Positions 1-8,430 of a stretch of 64,000 nt of DNA are shown piece by piece. The stretch comes from Bradyrhizobium sp. NP1. Lineage in GTDB: Bacteria > Pseudomonadota > Alphaproteobacteria > Rhizobiales > Xanthobacteraceae. A program made the translations under genes and the position numbers. The stretch's first letter is position 1; the number at the start of each line of letters is the position of its first letter. The notes beneath the pieces were generated by a model. The model was given only the letters and a program-made list of their open reading frames with translations. It was not told where the DNA came from and ran no database searches. The stretch is from positions 5,744,001-5,808,000 of the forward strand of contig NZ_CP127385.1 in NCBI RefSeq assembly GCF_030378205.1, given 5' to 3'.

Positions 1-189
1 GTGGGCCGCGCGGCCGATTTCGTCATCATGGACCGGGCGCAGCATTCGCCCGGCAAGAACATCCTGGAAAGCGTCCAGCTCGGCGACCTGCCCGGCGTGG
101 GCATGACCATCATCGACGGCATCGTGCGCACCCAGCGCAGCCGCAACACCCCGCCCGCGACCAGGGTACCGGAGATCGTGACGAAGTAG
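1..189 (+). CDS. Amidohydrolase, enamidase-like (C-terminal end only)
   Basis: Only the last 62 residues are in the window; the frame is open at base 1 and ends with TAG. The segment GRAADFVIMD followed by the VQLGDLPGVGM and IIDGIVRT stretches is the C-terminal beta-sandwich end of an amidohydrolase. The DLPGVGM part and the SRNTPPAT tail resemble enamidase, which in Eubacterium barkeri hydrolyses 1,4,5,6-tetrahydro-6-oxonicotinate to 2-formylglutarate. A 6-hydroxynicotinate reductase and NicAB-type hydroxylase lie within 15 kb, which supports this reading. The metal site lies outside the window, so specificity is inferred. Confidence 0.6.
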   Translation: MGRAADFVIMDRAQHSPGKNILESVQLGDLPGVGMTIIDGIVRTQRSRNTPPATRVPEIVTK

Positions 190-439
190 TCCAGACGGGA
201 CAGCGCTATTGCGAGCGGCAAAAGCGACGAAGTAATCCATCCCGCCGCCCGCGGGAAAATGGTTTGCTTCGCGGCGGCCTGGAACGTTCCTTTCACCGGA
301 CACCGTTGAGGTGTATTGTAGGCGCCAAGCGATCCTGGTGGTCGGCGGCGCATGCAAGAGGCATTCGACGAATCGGGTTCTTGCTGCTGCATGCCGCCGC
401 GCCACGTTGGTACCTGCCAAGGCAACAGGAGGCAGCACG

Positions 440-1840
440 ATGACGATGAGGCCAGACCCCACGTTTCACGCCTCGCCGAAGCTTGCGATGGAGGCTCCGG
501 CAGAGACCTTCGCCTACACTGTGCTGCTCAGCCCGGACGCTTCACAAGCCGACGCACTCGCCGTTATCGACGTCAAGCCCGGCTCTGCGACCTACAGCAA
601 GGTCGTCCATACCGTGACGATGCCCAACAAGGGCGACGAGTTTCACCATTTCGGGTGGAACGCCTGCTCATCGGCGTTGTCGCCGCTTGCAGGACACGCC
701 TTCCTCGAGCGCCGCTATCTCATCATCCCCGGCATGCGGTCGTCCCGAATCTACATCGTCGACACGAAGCCGGATCCCACCCAGGCGAAGATTCACAAGA
801 TCATCGAGCCCGAGGAGATCTTCAAAAAGACCGGGTACTCGCGGCCGCACACCATCCATTGCGGGCCGGAAGGCATTTACGTCTCTACGCTCGGCGGCAG
901 CGGCAAGAATGGCACCGATGGACCGCCCGGCATCTTCATCATGGACTGCGAGACGTTCGAGGTGCTCGGACGCTGGGAGATCGATCGCGGCCCGCAGACC
1001 AAGCACTACGACTTCTGGTGGAACCTGCCGCGCGACTACATGGTGAGCAGCGAGTGGGCGTTGCCGCCGCAGTTCGAGAACGGAATCGTGCCCGAGGATC
1101 TGCTCTCGAACAAATACGGCCATCGACTCCACTTCTGGGATCTGCGGGCCCGGCGAAATGTCCAGACGATCGATCTCGGCGCCAATCATCAAATGGCGCT
1201 GGAAGTGCGTCCCGCACACGATCCCGTCCGCGAGCACGGCTTCGTGGGCGTTGTGGTCGATACGACAAACCTCGAAGGCTCGATCTGGACGTGGTGGCGC
1301 GAGGGCGACAGGTTCCACATCGAGAAGACTGCGACGATCCCACCCGAGCCCGCACCGAAAGAGCAGTTGCCGCCGCTTCTGCAAGGCTTTGGCGCCGTGC
1401 CGCCTTTGGTGACCGACATCGACCTGTCGATGGATGACAAGTTTCTCTACGTCTCCTGCTGGGGCACCGGCGAGATGCGTCAATACGACGTCAGCGAGCC
1501 CCGAAAGCCGAAGCTTGCCGGATCGGTCCGCATCGGCGGCATCGCAAACCGTACGCCGCACCCGAACGGCAAGGCATTTGCGGGCGGCCCGCAAATGGTC
1601 GAGATCAGCCGCGACGGCAAGCGGGTCTACTGGACCAATTCGCTCTACTCGACATGGGACGACCAGTTCTATCCGCAAGGCATTCCCGGCGTCGAGGTGA
1701 TGGCAAATGCGGGCCCGCACGGCGGCCTCGCGCTGGCAAAGGACTACTGGGTCAGCTTCCCGGACGGGTACCGGGCGCACCAGATCCGTCTCGACGGCGG
1801 CGACTGTTCGACGGATTCGTTCTGCTACCCATCGGCTTGA
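440..1840 (+). CDS. SBP56-family protein (selenium-binding protein / methanethiol oxidase-like)
   Basis: This 466-residue protein has the usual length of the SBP56/SELENBP1 family, whose characterised members oxidise methanethiol. Family landmarks are the N-terminal GWNAC segment, RIYIVDTKPDP, the KHYDFWWN block, LSMDDKFLYVSCWG with RQYDVS, and the GGPQM and LYSTWDDQFYP motifs near the end. The conserved CSSC motif is altered here: C76 is present but the second Cys is Ala79, so ligand chemistry may differ. ATG 440 is chosen over upstream in-frame starts because AGGAGG lies 7 bases before it. No SCO1 or MauG partner genes, typical of mtoX operons, are present; a membrane-protein gene follows instead. 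Confidence 0.85.
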   Translation: MTMRPDPTFHASPKLAMEAPAETFAYTVLLSPDASQADALAVIDVKPGSATYSKVVHTVTMPNKGDEFHHFGWNACSSALSPLAGHAFLERRYLIIPGMRSSRIYIVDTKPDPTQAKIHKIIEPEEIFKKTGYSRPHTIHCGPEGIYVSTLGGSGKNGTDGPPGIFIMDCETFEVLGRWEIDRGPQTKHYDFWWNLPRDYMVSSEWALPPQFENGIVPEDLLSNKYGHRLHFWDLRARRNVQTIDLGANHQMALEVRPAHDPVREHGFVGVVVDTTNLEGSIWTWWREGDRFHIEKTATIPPEPAPKEQLPPLLQGFGAVPPLVTDIDLSMDDKFLYVSCWGTGEMRQYDVSEPRKPKLAGSVRIGGIANRTPHPNGKAFAGGPQMVEISRDGKRVYWTNSLYSTWDDQFYPQGIPGVEVMANAGPHGGLALAKDYWVSFPDGYRAHQIRLDGGDCSTDSFCYPSA

Positions 1841-1842
1841 CG

Positions 1843-2508
1843 GTGACTGCGGCCGATTGGCCGGCCTGGCTATGGCTGGCTGTGATCGCAAGCGGCCTCT
1901 ACCACGGGATAAACCCGGGAATGGGGTGGCCGCTCGCCGTTTCGGCCGGATTGATGCAAAGGAGCTCGCGTGCCCTGGTGACCGCGCTTGGGCCACTCGC
2001 GGCCGGTCATCTGTTGGCGATGCTGCTCGTGATCCTTCCATTCGCGCTGCTGGTTGCGCTCGCCGAATGGCAGCGCCAGATCCGGATTGGCGCCAGCCTT
2101 CTCGTCATCGGCTTCGGCATCTACCGGCTTGTCAACCGGCGCCATCCGAGGGCTCTGGCGCGAATCCGGCCGGCGCAATTGGGGCTCTGGTCCTTCGCCG
2201 TGGCAATCGCGCACGGCGCCGCCCTGATGCTCGTGCCGATCTATCTCGGGCTCTGCCGGGAAGCCGACCTCGGCAACGGCCACCAGGCAGCCGCGAGCCT
2301 CATCAATGCCAATCCCACCATGGCCGTGCTGGTCTGCGTGGTCCATGCCGGCGCGATGATCGCCGCCGGCGGATGCCTGGCGTGGCTGGTCTATCGCTAC
2401 ATTGGCCTGAAATTCGTGTCCCGGAGTTGGTTCAACCTGGATACGTTGTGGGCCGTCAGCCTCGTCCTGGTGGGCATCGTCGCACTGGCGTTCGGCGTTG
2501 CGGACTAG
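1843..2508 (+). CDS. Polytopic membrane protein of unknown function
   Basis: A roughly 221-residue hydrophobic protein with about six predicted membrane segments. Recognisable stretches are the near N-terminal HGINPGMGWPLAVSAGL, the loop RLVNRRHPRALARIRPAQ, and a final helix ending ALAFGVAD. It begins right at the stop of the SBP56-like gene. TTG 1837 overlaps that stop and GTG 1843 is the next candidate, so translation is probably coupled. I do not recognise the family. The tight junction suggests a membrane partner or transporter for the upstream protein or its substrate. The start codon is uncertain. Confidence 0.65.
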   Translation: MTAADWPAWLWLAVIASGLYHGINPGMGWPLAVSAGLMQRSSRALVTALGPLAAGHLLAMLLVILPFALLVALAEWQRQIRIGASLLVIGFGIYRLVNRRHPRALARIRPAQLGLWSFAVAIAHGAALMLVPIYLGLCREADLGNGHQAAASLINANPTMAVLVCVVHAGAMIAAGGCLAWLVYRYIGLKFVSRSWFNLDTLWAVSLVLVGIVALAFGVAD

Positions 2509-2562
2509 CGCGCGGCGCGGCCGTGTGATTGAAGCGCTGGCCGAACGAGGCGCGCTCCTTCG

Positions 2563-3018
2563 TTAGCGCAGCTTGTTGAGCAGCGCGAAAAGCGTCTCAC
2601 GCTCGCGCGCGTCGAGCGGCGCCAGCGTTTCCCTGGAAACAACGAGCGCATTGGGTGCGGCCTTCTCGACCAGTTGCTGGCCTGCCCGCGTCAGGCTGAC
2701 CAGCAGACGGCGGCCATCCTCGGGATCGGAGCTCGTCTCGGTGAGGCCCCGCGCCGTGAGGCGGTCGATGACGCCTTTGATGGTCGCGACGTCCATCGCG
2801 GTCAGCCGGCCGAGCTGGTTTTGCGAGCACGGCCCGGTCTCGAACAGCTTGGAGAGCGCCGCCCATTGCGTCGGCGTCAGGTTGTTGCCGATGTCGCGCG
2901 AAAAGATCGTGGCGTGGCGCTGCCAGACCTGCCGCAGGATGAAGCCGATCTGGTCGTCGAGGATATAGAGCGGCCTTGCCGGCTTGACGCTTTTCTTCAG
3001 TGAAGCGTTCCTGCCCAT
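2563..3018 (-). CDS. MarR-family transcriptional regulator, possible NicR-type
   Basis: A 151-residue winged-helix protein. LTPTQWAALSKLF and CSQNQLGRLTAMDVATIKGVIDRL form the helix-turn-helix, followed by a basic wing with DPEDGRRLLVSLT. The DNA-binding part resembles MarR repressors of nicotinate catabolism (NicR/BpsR type, 6-hydroxynicotinate responsive); this is from memory of the family. ATG 3018 is used because the upstream in-frame extension only reads through the preceding livF region. It is the last gene of the minus-strand run that begins with the 6-hydroxynicotinate reductase, 11 bp after livF, so it may report on this pathway. Confidence 0.8.
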   Translation of the reverse strand: MGRNASLKKSVKPARPLYILDDQIGFILRQVWQRHATIFSRDIGNNLTPTQWAALSKLFETGPCSQNQLGRLTAMDVATIKGVIDRLTARGLTETSSDPEDGRRLLVSLTRAGQQLVEKAAPNALVVSRETLAPLDARERETLFALLNKLR

Positions 3019-3029
3019 GACCTGCCCCC

Positions 3030-3734
3030 TCACAACGACAAATGCGCGTCGCGGATATCCGGACGCGCATCGAGTTCGGCCATGGTGCCGCCGAAGCAGA
3101 TCCGGCCGCGCTCGATGATATAGGCGCGATCGGAGATCAACCGCGCGAAATGCAGGTTCTGCTCGGACACGACAATGCTGACGCCTTCCTTCTTCATGGT
3201 CAGGATCGCGTCGACCATCTGCTCGACGATCTTCGGCGACAAACCTTCGGAAGGCTCGTCGAGCAGGACCAGCGAGGGGTTTCCCATCAGCGTGCGCGCG
3301 ATGGTCAGCATCTGCTGCTCGCCGCCGCTCATCCGGCCACCCGGACGGCCACGCATCTCCCCAAGGTTGGGAAACAGCGCGAACAGCTTTTCGCGCGTCC
3401 AGCACGGCGCGCTCGGCCGCTGCGGCTGGCGGCCGACCTCGAGGTTTTCCTCGACCGTCAGTTCGGTGAATATCCGCCGCTCCTCCGGCACATAGCCCAG
3501 CCCCCGCCGCACGATCGCGTGCGTCGGCTCTTTCGAGACGTCCGTGCCCTCGAACAGGATGCGCCCCGAGCGTTGCGCGACCAGGCCGACGATCGAGCGG
3601 AATGTCGTCGATTTACCGGCGCCGTTGCGTCCCAGCAGCGCGACGACCTCGCCCTCGCCGACCTCGAGCGTGATGTCGAACAGGATATGGGCGGGCCCGT
3701 AATGGCTGTTGAGGTCCTGGACGCTGAGCTTCAT
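3030..3734 (-). CDS. livF: Branched-chain-type ABC transporter ATPase LivF
   Basis: A 234-residue ATPase that would power uptake together with the adjacent LivG and fused LivHM permease. Walker A is GRNGAGKS at residues 35-42. The signature is MSGGEQQ and Walker B is VLLDEPSEG, followed by the SEQN switch-histidine region. LivF-type proteins are shorter than LivG because they lack its characteristic insert, and this one fits. Its start overlaps the livG stop by four bases (ATGA). The substrate is not fixed by the sequence; context suggests nicotinate, 6-hydroxynicotinate or a related carboxylate rather than leucine. Confidence 0.9.
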   Translation of the reverse strand: MKLSVQDLNSHYGPAHILFDITLEVGEGEVVALLGRNGAGKSTTFRSIVGLVAQRSGRILFEGTDVSKEPTHAIVRRGLGYVPEERRIFTELTVEENLEVGRQPQRPSAPCWTREKLFALFPNLGEMRGRPGGRMSGGEQQMLTIARTLMGNPSLVLLDEPSEGLSPKIVEQMVDAILTMKKEGVSIVVSEQNLHFARLISDRAYIIERGRICFGGTMAELDARPDIRDAHLSL

Positions 3735-4522
3735 GCCGACAGCCCCTCGCGATGACGCGCGTCATAGACCAGGCCCTCGCCGAGATAGACGGCGCGCACC
3801 TGCGGGTTGGCGCGGACCTGCTCCGGCGCCCCCTCGGCGATCAGGAGCCCGCGGTTGAGCACGAGGATGCGATCGGCATGCTCGAACACGACATCCATGT
3901 CATGTTCCGTGAAGAGGACGCCGATCGACTGCTCCCGCGCGATGCGCGCCGAAAGCTTCATCAATTCGATCCGCTCGCGCGGCGCCATGCCGGCGGTCGG
4001 CTCGTCCATCAGGAGCAGCTTCGGCTGGTTGGCGAGCGCAACCGCAAGCTCGAGCCGTTTCAGGTCGCCATAGGCGAGTTCGCCACAGGGCCGCTCCGCG
4101 TAACCGCTCAAGCCGACCAGTTCCAGCAGACGGTCAGCCTCGGCGGTCTCGAAGCGCGGCGTCGACGACCAGAGATTGAAGAGCTGACGGCGATACGACA
4201 CCAGCGCCACCTGCACGTTTTCGCGCACCGTCATGGTCGGGAACGTTGCCGTGATCTGGAAGGTCCGCCCCACGCCGAGCCGCCAGACCTCGCGCGGCGG
4301 CTTGCCGGTGGTGTCCTCTCCCATCAATGTGATGCGGCCGCTGTCCGGCTTGCGCTGGCCGTTGAGCATGTCGAAGCAGGTGCTCTTTCCAGCGCCGTTC
4401 GGGCCGATCAGGGCGAGAATCTCGCCGGCCCTCAGCTCGAACGACACGCCGCGCACGGCGTGAACGCCGCCATAGGATTTTGACAGCCCTTCAACTTTCA
4501 GCAATGCCGGTGCCATGCTCAT
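3731..4522 (-). CDS. livG: Branched-chain-type ABC transporter ATPase LivG
   Basis: A 263-residue ATPase with Walker A GPNGAGKS at residues 40-47, the LivG-type GVGRTFQ segment, and Walker B LLMDEPTAGM followed by the TEHDMDVVF switch region. A longer open frame extends upstream, but it only covers livHM in another frame. ATG 4522 overlaps the livHM stop by four bases, and the gene overlaps livF in the same way, so livHM-livG-livF is one translationally coupled unit. The C-terminal region GEGLVYDARHREGLSA is typical of this family. Confidence 0.9.
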   Translation of the reverse strand: MSMAPALLKVEGLSKSYGGVHAVRGVSFELRAGEILALIGPNGAGKSTCFDMLNGQRKPDSGRITLMGEDTTGKPPREVWRLGVGRTFQITATFPTMTVRENVQVALVSYRRQLFNLWSSTPRFETAEADRLLELVGLSGYAERPCGELAYGDLKRLELAVALANQPKLLLMDEPTAGMAPRERIELMKLSARIAREQSIGVLFTEHDMDVVFEHADRILVLNRGLLIAEGAPEQVRANPQVRAVYLGEGLVYDARHREGLSA

Positions 4523-6405
4523 TCGGCGGTCTCCACCGTTGAGCTGATCCGCGCCGAATTCGAGGAGGAACGCCGGTAGCGCAGGCGCAGCGTCTCCAGC
4601 ACCCCGACGATGCCCTTGGGGAAGGCGACCACGATCAGCACGATGAACGCGCCCAGCACGAGCTTGGACCAGTCGGTCTGGCTCACCAGCCAGATGCTCA
4701 GCGCCTTGTAGACGATGGCGCCGACCACTGCGCCTGAAATCGTCTCGACGCCGCCGAGCAGGACCATGACCAGCGCATCCACCGAGATCGAGATGCCGAG
4801 GCTGTCCGGAAACACGCTGCCCTTGAGATAGGCAAAAAGCGCACCCGCAACACCGGCGACCGTGCCCGAGATCACGAAAGCGGTCCACTGGATGCGCTTG
4901 ACGTTGACGCCAACAGCTTCGCTGCGCAGCGGCGAGTCGCGCGTGGCGCGCAGGGCATAGCCAAACGGCGAGAACACCGCGACCCGCAGCGCCGCCACCG
5001 TCAGCACAGCGACGCCGAGCGCGAGCCAATAGAAATGCGACGGGCTTGAGGCCCAGCGCTCCGGCCAGACGCCGAGGATGCCGTTATCGCCGCCGGTCAC
5101 CGCAACCCACTGGAAGGCGATCGACCAGACGATCTGGGCAAAGGCGAGCGTCAGCATCGCGAAATAGACGCCGGCGAGCTGGACGGCGAAGAAACCGAAC
5201 ACGGCCGCCCCCAGGCAGCCCAGCAAGGGCCCGAGCAGAAGCGAGACGATCATCGGCAAGCCCGCCATCTTGGCGAGGAAGGCAACACCGTAGGCGCCGA
5301 GCCCGAAATAGGCGGCGTGGCCGAACGAGGCAAGCCCACCGACCGCCATCAGGAAATGCAGGCTTGCGGCGAAGATCACGAAGATCGCGATTTCGGCGCC
5401 GACCGTGAGCGCGTAATTGCCGCCAAAGAGCGGCAACGCCGCCGCGATCACGAGCACCGCGAGGGTAGCGAGCCGCTCCGTTGCGTTCAGCGGCCGCCAC
5501 GGATTGACGGTGAGGCCGGGCGTGCGGCGTGCAGGCGCTTCGGCCTTGCCGAACAGTCCCCATGGCCGAACGATCAGCACGACCGCCATGACCAGGAAAA
5601 TCAGGATGATGGAAATCTTAGGGAAGATCAGGATGCCGAACGCGTTGAGCTCGGACACCAGCACCGCGGCGACGAACGCGCCGGCGATGCTACCGAGGCC
5701 GCCGATCACGACGACGACGAACACGTCGACGATGACCCTGAGATCCATCGTGTGGTTGACCGCATCGCGCGGAATCTGCAGCGCGCCGCCAAGTGCCGCC
5801 AGGAACACGCCGACTGCAAACACCGACGTGAACAGCCATTTCTGATTGACGCCAAGGGCTGCGACCATGTCGCGGTCCTGCGTCGCGGCGCGGACCAGGA
5901 CACCCCAGCGGGTGCGCTGGAACATCAGCCAGAGAATGCCGAGCACCGCGGGGCCGAGCACGATCAGGAACAGGTCGTAGCTCGGGATGTTCTGGCCAAA
6001 GAAATCGACAGCGCCCTTGAGGCCCGGTGCGCGCGGGCCGAGAAGATCGTTCGGCCCCCAGATCAGCACCACGAGATCCTCGACCATCAGCGTCAGGCCG
6101 AACGTCGCAAGCAACTGAAACAGTTCCGGCGCATGATAGATCCGTCGCAGCAGCAGCATCTCGACCACGACGCCGATTGCCGCGACGATGAGCGACGCCG
6201 CGACAATGCCGCCCCAGAATCCGAATGCGCCGGAGAAACGCTCGGTCAGCGTGAACGCGACATAGGCGCCGAGCATATAGAACGCGCCATGCGCGAAATT
6301 GACGATGCGCGTCACGCCGAAGATGATCGAAAGCCCTGACGCGACCAGGAACAGCGACGCCGCGCTGGCGAGACCGGTCAGGAACTGAACGACATAGAAG
6401 GCCAT
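4519..6405 (-). CDS. livHM: Fused LivH-LivM ABC permease
   Basis: A 628-residue permease that combines two subunits usually encoded separately. Residues 1 to about 290 are LivH-like, with FGVTRIVNFAHGAFYMLGAY near the start and RPWGLFGK at its end. After a proline- and arginine-containing linker, residues about 305-628 are LivM-like, with ASFGHAAYFGLGAYG and the conserved ATRDSPLRSEAVGVNV loop. No stop or frameshift separates the halves. ATG 6405 is preferred because longer in-frame starts would translate the intergenic repeat. Only one polypeptide would be needed for the membrane channel, with LivG and LivF as ATPases. Confidence 0.9.
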   Translation of the reverse strand: MAFYVVQFLTGLASAASLFLVASGLSIIFGVTRIVNFAHGAFYMLGAYVAFTLTERFSGAFGFWGGIVAASLIVAAIGVVVEMLLLRRIYHAPELFQLLATFGLTLMVEDLVVLIWGPNDLLGPRAPGLKGAVDFFGQNIPSYDLFLIVLGPAVLGILWLMFQRTRWGVLVRAATQDRDMVAALGVNQKWLFTSVFAVGVFLAALGGALQIPRDAVNHTMDLRVIVDVFVVVVIGGLGSIAGAFVAAVLVSELNAFGILIFPKISIILIFLVMAVVLIVRPWGLFGKAEAPARRTPGLTVNPWRPLNATERLATLAVLVIAAALPLFGGNYALTVGAEIAIFVIFAASLHFLMAVGGLASFGHAAYFGLGAYGVAFLAKMAGLPMIVSLLLGPLLGCLGAAVFGFFAVQLAGVYFAMLTLAFAQIVWSIAFQWVAVTGGDNGILGVWPERWASSPSHFYWLALGVAVLTVAALRVAVFSPFGYALRATRDSPLRSEAVGVNVKRIQWTAFVISGTVAGVAGALFAYLKGSVFPDSLGISISVDALVMVLLGGVETISGAVVGAIVYKALSIWLVSQTDWSKLVLGAFIVLIVVAFPKGIVGVLETLRLRYRRSSSNSARISSTVETAE

Positions 6406-6460
6406 GAGCGGTCCGCGTTGGTATGGCCGCGTCGACTTGAATCGCCGCGTCAAAAATTGC

Positions 6461-6600
6461 TTCACCTCGCCCCGCTTGCAGGGAGAGGTCGAATTCAAGC
6501 GCCCGCTTGAATTCGGGTGAGGGGGACTCTCCACCTGTTCGCTGGTGAAGATAGCCCCTCACCCCTCGCCCTCACCCCGTAAGAGCGCGGAGAGGGTGAA
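6461..6600. repeat. Intergenic palindromic repeat between binding protein and livHM
   Basis: The element begins TTCACCTC and ends GAGGGTGAA, so its ends are inverted copies of each other. Inside it, 6491-6514 is a perfect inverted repeat with 11-base arms (GAATTCAAGCG) around a two-base centre. It resembles the dispersed 'CCTCACCC' palindromic repeats of Bradyrhizobium (recognised from general knowledge, not searched). It lies within a transcribed operon spacer, so it could form RNA stem-loops that set the ratio of binding protein to permease. Confidence 0.7.
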
Positions 6601-6602
6601 CC

Positions 6603-7805
6603 TTAGTCCTTCGGACGCATCTTCTCGATCTCAGCGTCAGAAGGCAGATAGTCGGAGCCCTTGCGATAAACCGAATCGACCATGACGCCCTTGCCGTCCT
6701 TCAAGGCGGTTTTGCCGACGAAGGCGCCGAGCGTCGACTGGTGGTCGATCTTTCGGAAGGTGATCTCGCCGAACGGCGATGGCACCGAGAGCCCCTCGGC
6801 CACCGCAATCATTTTCTCTGGATCGGTCGAATTGGCCTTGGTGAGGATCGCGGCCGCGGCCTTGATAGTCTCGTAGCCGACAATCGAGCCGAGCCGTGGA
6901 TAGTCGTTGTACTTGGCCTGATAGGCTTTCAGGAACGCCTCATGCTCCGGCGTCTTGATCGAGTACCAGGGATAGCCCGTGACGATCCAGCCCTCCGGCG
7001 TCTCGTCCTTCAAGGGATCGAGATATTCCGGCTCGCCGGTGAGGAAGGACACCACATCCCGGTTCTTGAACAGGCCGCGGGTATTGCCTTCGCGCACGAG
7101 CTTCACGAGGTCGGCGCCAAAGGTGACGTTGAGGATCGCCTCGGGATTGGCGGCGGCAACCGCCTGCACCACCGGGCCGGCATCGATCTTGCCCTGCGGC
7201 GGCCACTGCTCGTCGACCCACTGGATATCGGGCCGCTTCTCCGACATCAGCTTCTTGAAGACGGAGACCGCCGACTGGCCATATTCGTAGTTAGGCGCAA
7301 TCGTCGCCCAGCGCTTGGCCGGCAGCTTGGCGGCCGCCTCCACCAACATCGCCGCCTGCATGTAATTGGAAGGGCGCAGGCGGAACGTGTAGCGATTGCC
7401 CTTGGACCAGGTGATCGCATCGGTCAGAGGCTCGGCTGCGAGGAAAAACACCTTTTTCTGGTTGGCGAAGTCGCTGACGGCCAGCCCGATGTTGGACAGG
7501 AACGTGCCCGCCAGCATCGCCACGTTCTCGCTCGACACCAGCTCATTGGCCGCGGTCTGCGCGTCGGCCGGCTTGCCGCCGTCGTCCTTGGAGATCACGA
7601 CAAGCTTCTTGCCGTTGATGCCGCCGGCGGCATTGACCTCCTCGACCGCGAGCTGCCAGCCCTTGCGGTAGGGTTCGGTGAAGGCCGGCAGCAGGGAGTA
7701 GCTGTTGATCTCGCCGATCTTGATCTCGCTCTGCGCCATGGCCGAATTGGCCACGCCCGCCGCCGCAATGGCGAGGCTCGCCGCCAGGAAATGTCTCCGT
7801 CGCAT
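6603..7805 (-). CDS. Branched-chain-type ABC transporter substrate-binding protein
   Basis: A 400-residue periplasmic binding protein of the Peripla_BP_6 (LivK-like) family. The N-terminus MRRRHFLAASLAIAAAG is an export signal with a Tat-like RRRHF, and cleavage is likely after AMA near residue 24. Family features are IKIGEINSYSLLPAFTEPYR and AVEEVNAAGGINGKK. It is followed by livHM, livG and livF in the same direction, so it supplies ligand to that transporter. Its neighbours on the other side are the AA_synth protein, UPF0280 and the 6-hydroxynicotinate reductase, which hints at an N-heterocyclic or dicarboxylate ligand. Confidence 0.9.
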   Translation of the reverse strand: MRRRHFLAASLAIAAAGVANSAMAQSEIKIGEINSYSLLPAFTEPYRKGWQLAVEEVNAAGGINGKKLVVISKDDGGKPADAQTAANELVSSENVAMLAGTFLSNIGLAVSDFANQKKVFFLAAEPLTDAITWSKGNRYTFRLRPSNYMQAAMLVEAAAKLPAKRWATIAPNYEYGQSAVSVFKKLMSEKRPDIQWVDEQWPPQGKIDAGPVVQAVAAANPEAILNVTFGADLVKLVREGNTRGLFKNRDVVSFLTGEPEYLDPLKDETPEGWIVTGYPWYSIKTPEHEAFLKAYQAKYNDYPRLGSIVGYETIKAAAAILTKANSTDPEKMIAVAEGLSVPSPFGEITFRKIDHQSTLGAFVGKTALKDGKGVMVDSVYRKGSDYLPSDAEIEKMRPKD

Positions 7806-7828
7806 CCCTTCCTCCAGTGCTGAAAATT

Positions 7829-8413
7829 TTATCGCAAACCGTCTTCGCCCTTGATCTCACCTACCGTCAAGCCGCCGACCCGTGGCAGCGGACGGCCGCT
7901 GTCGGTGACGGCAAGGGCAACCATGATCTCATTGGCACGCGGCGCGTCATTGATCTGCACCTCCATACCGTCGAAATGGCTGCGCACGAAGGCCGCGTCC
8001 TTGTGCCCCAGCGGAATGTCCAGCGTGGTGCCCGGTCCGCTGCGCTTCTTCGACGACGGGATCAGCGCGGCGCCCTTGCCCAGCACCTTGCGCACCGGCG
8101 CGCCCATCTTGGGATGCAGGATCGCCGCCGCATGCTCGAGCTCGCCGTTCTCGCCGACGGCAGCCGCCTTGCCGTAGCTGTGCGCCTTCGGCCCTTCGAT
8201 GCCCAGCGCCGCCACGGCCCGTTTCGCAAGCAGATCGCCGAGTTCCTCGCCAATCGCGATCAGGGGCGAGAGGTCTTCAACATAGCGGCCGGCGAACGGA
8301 TTTTCGATCACAGCGATCGCGGCCGCGCGCCGCGTCGGCGGCGAGACCGTCTTTCCCATCTCGCTATGCGTCTCTTCGACCACGGTGACGATCTTGCGGA
8401 TGACGGCGTTCAT
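7829..8413 (-). CDS. Amino acid synthesis family protein (AA_synth / DUF1185)
   Basis: A 194-residue protein of the AA_synth (PF06684-like) family. Landmarks are IRKIVTVVEETHSEMGK at the N-terminus, IENPFAGRYVEDLSPL, KAHSYGKAAAVGENGELEHAAA and the C-terminal PRVGGLTVGE. The biochemical role of the family is not established to my knowledge despite its name. ATG 8413 follows an ACGAGG-like ribosome site; a TTG at 8434 is an alternative. It lies between UPF0280 and the ABC binding protein in the reductase operon, so a step after pyridine ring reduction is a reasonable guess only. Confidence 0.75.
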   Translation of the reverse strand: MNAVIRKIVTVVEETHSEMGKTVSPPTRRAAAIAVIENPFAGRYVEDLSPLIAIGEELGDLLAKRAVAALGIEGPKAHSYGKAAAVGENGELEHAAAILHPKMGAPVRKVLGKGAALIPSSKKRSGPGTTLDIPLGHKDAAFVRSHFDGMEVQINDAPRANEIMVALAVTDSGRPLPRVGGLTVGEIKGEDGLR

Positions 8414-8430
8414 GTCGGCCTCGTTCTCAA

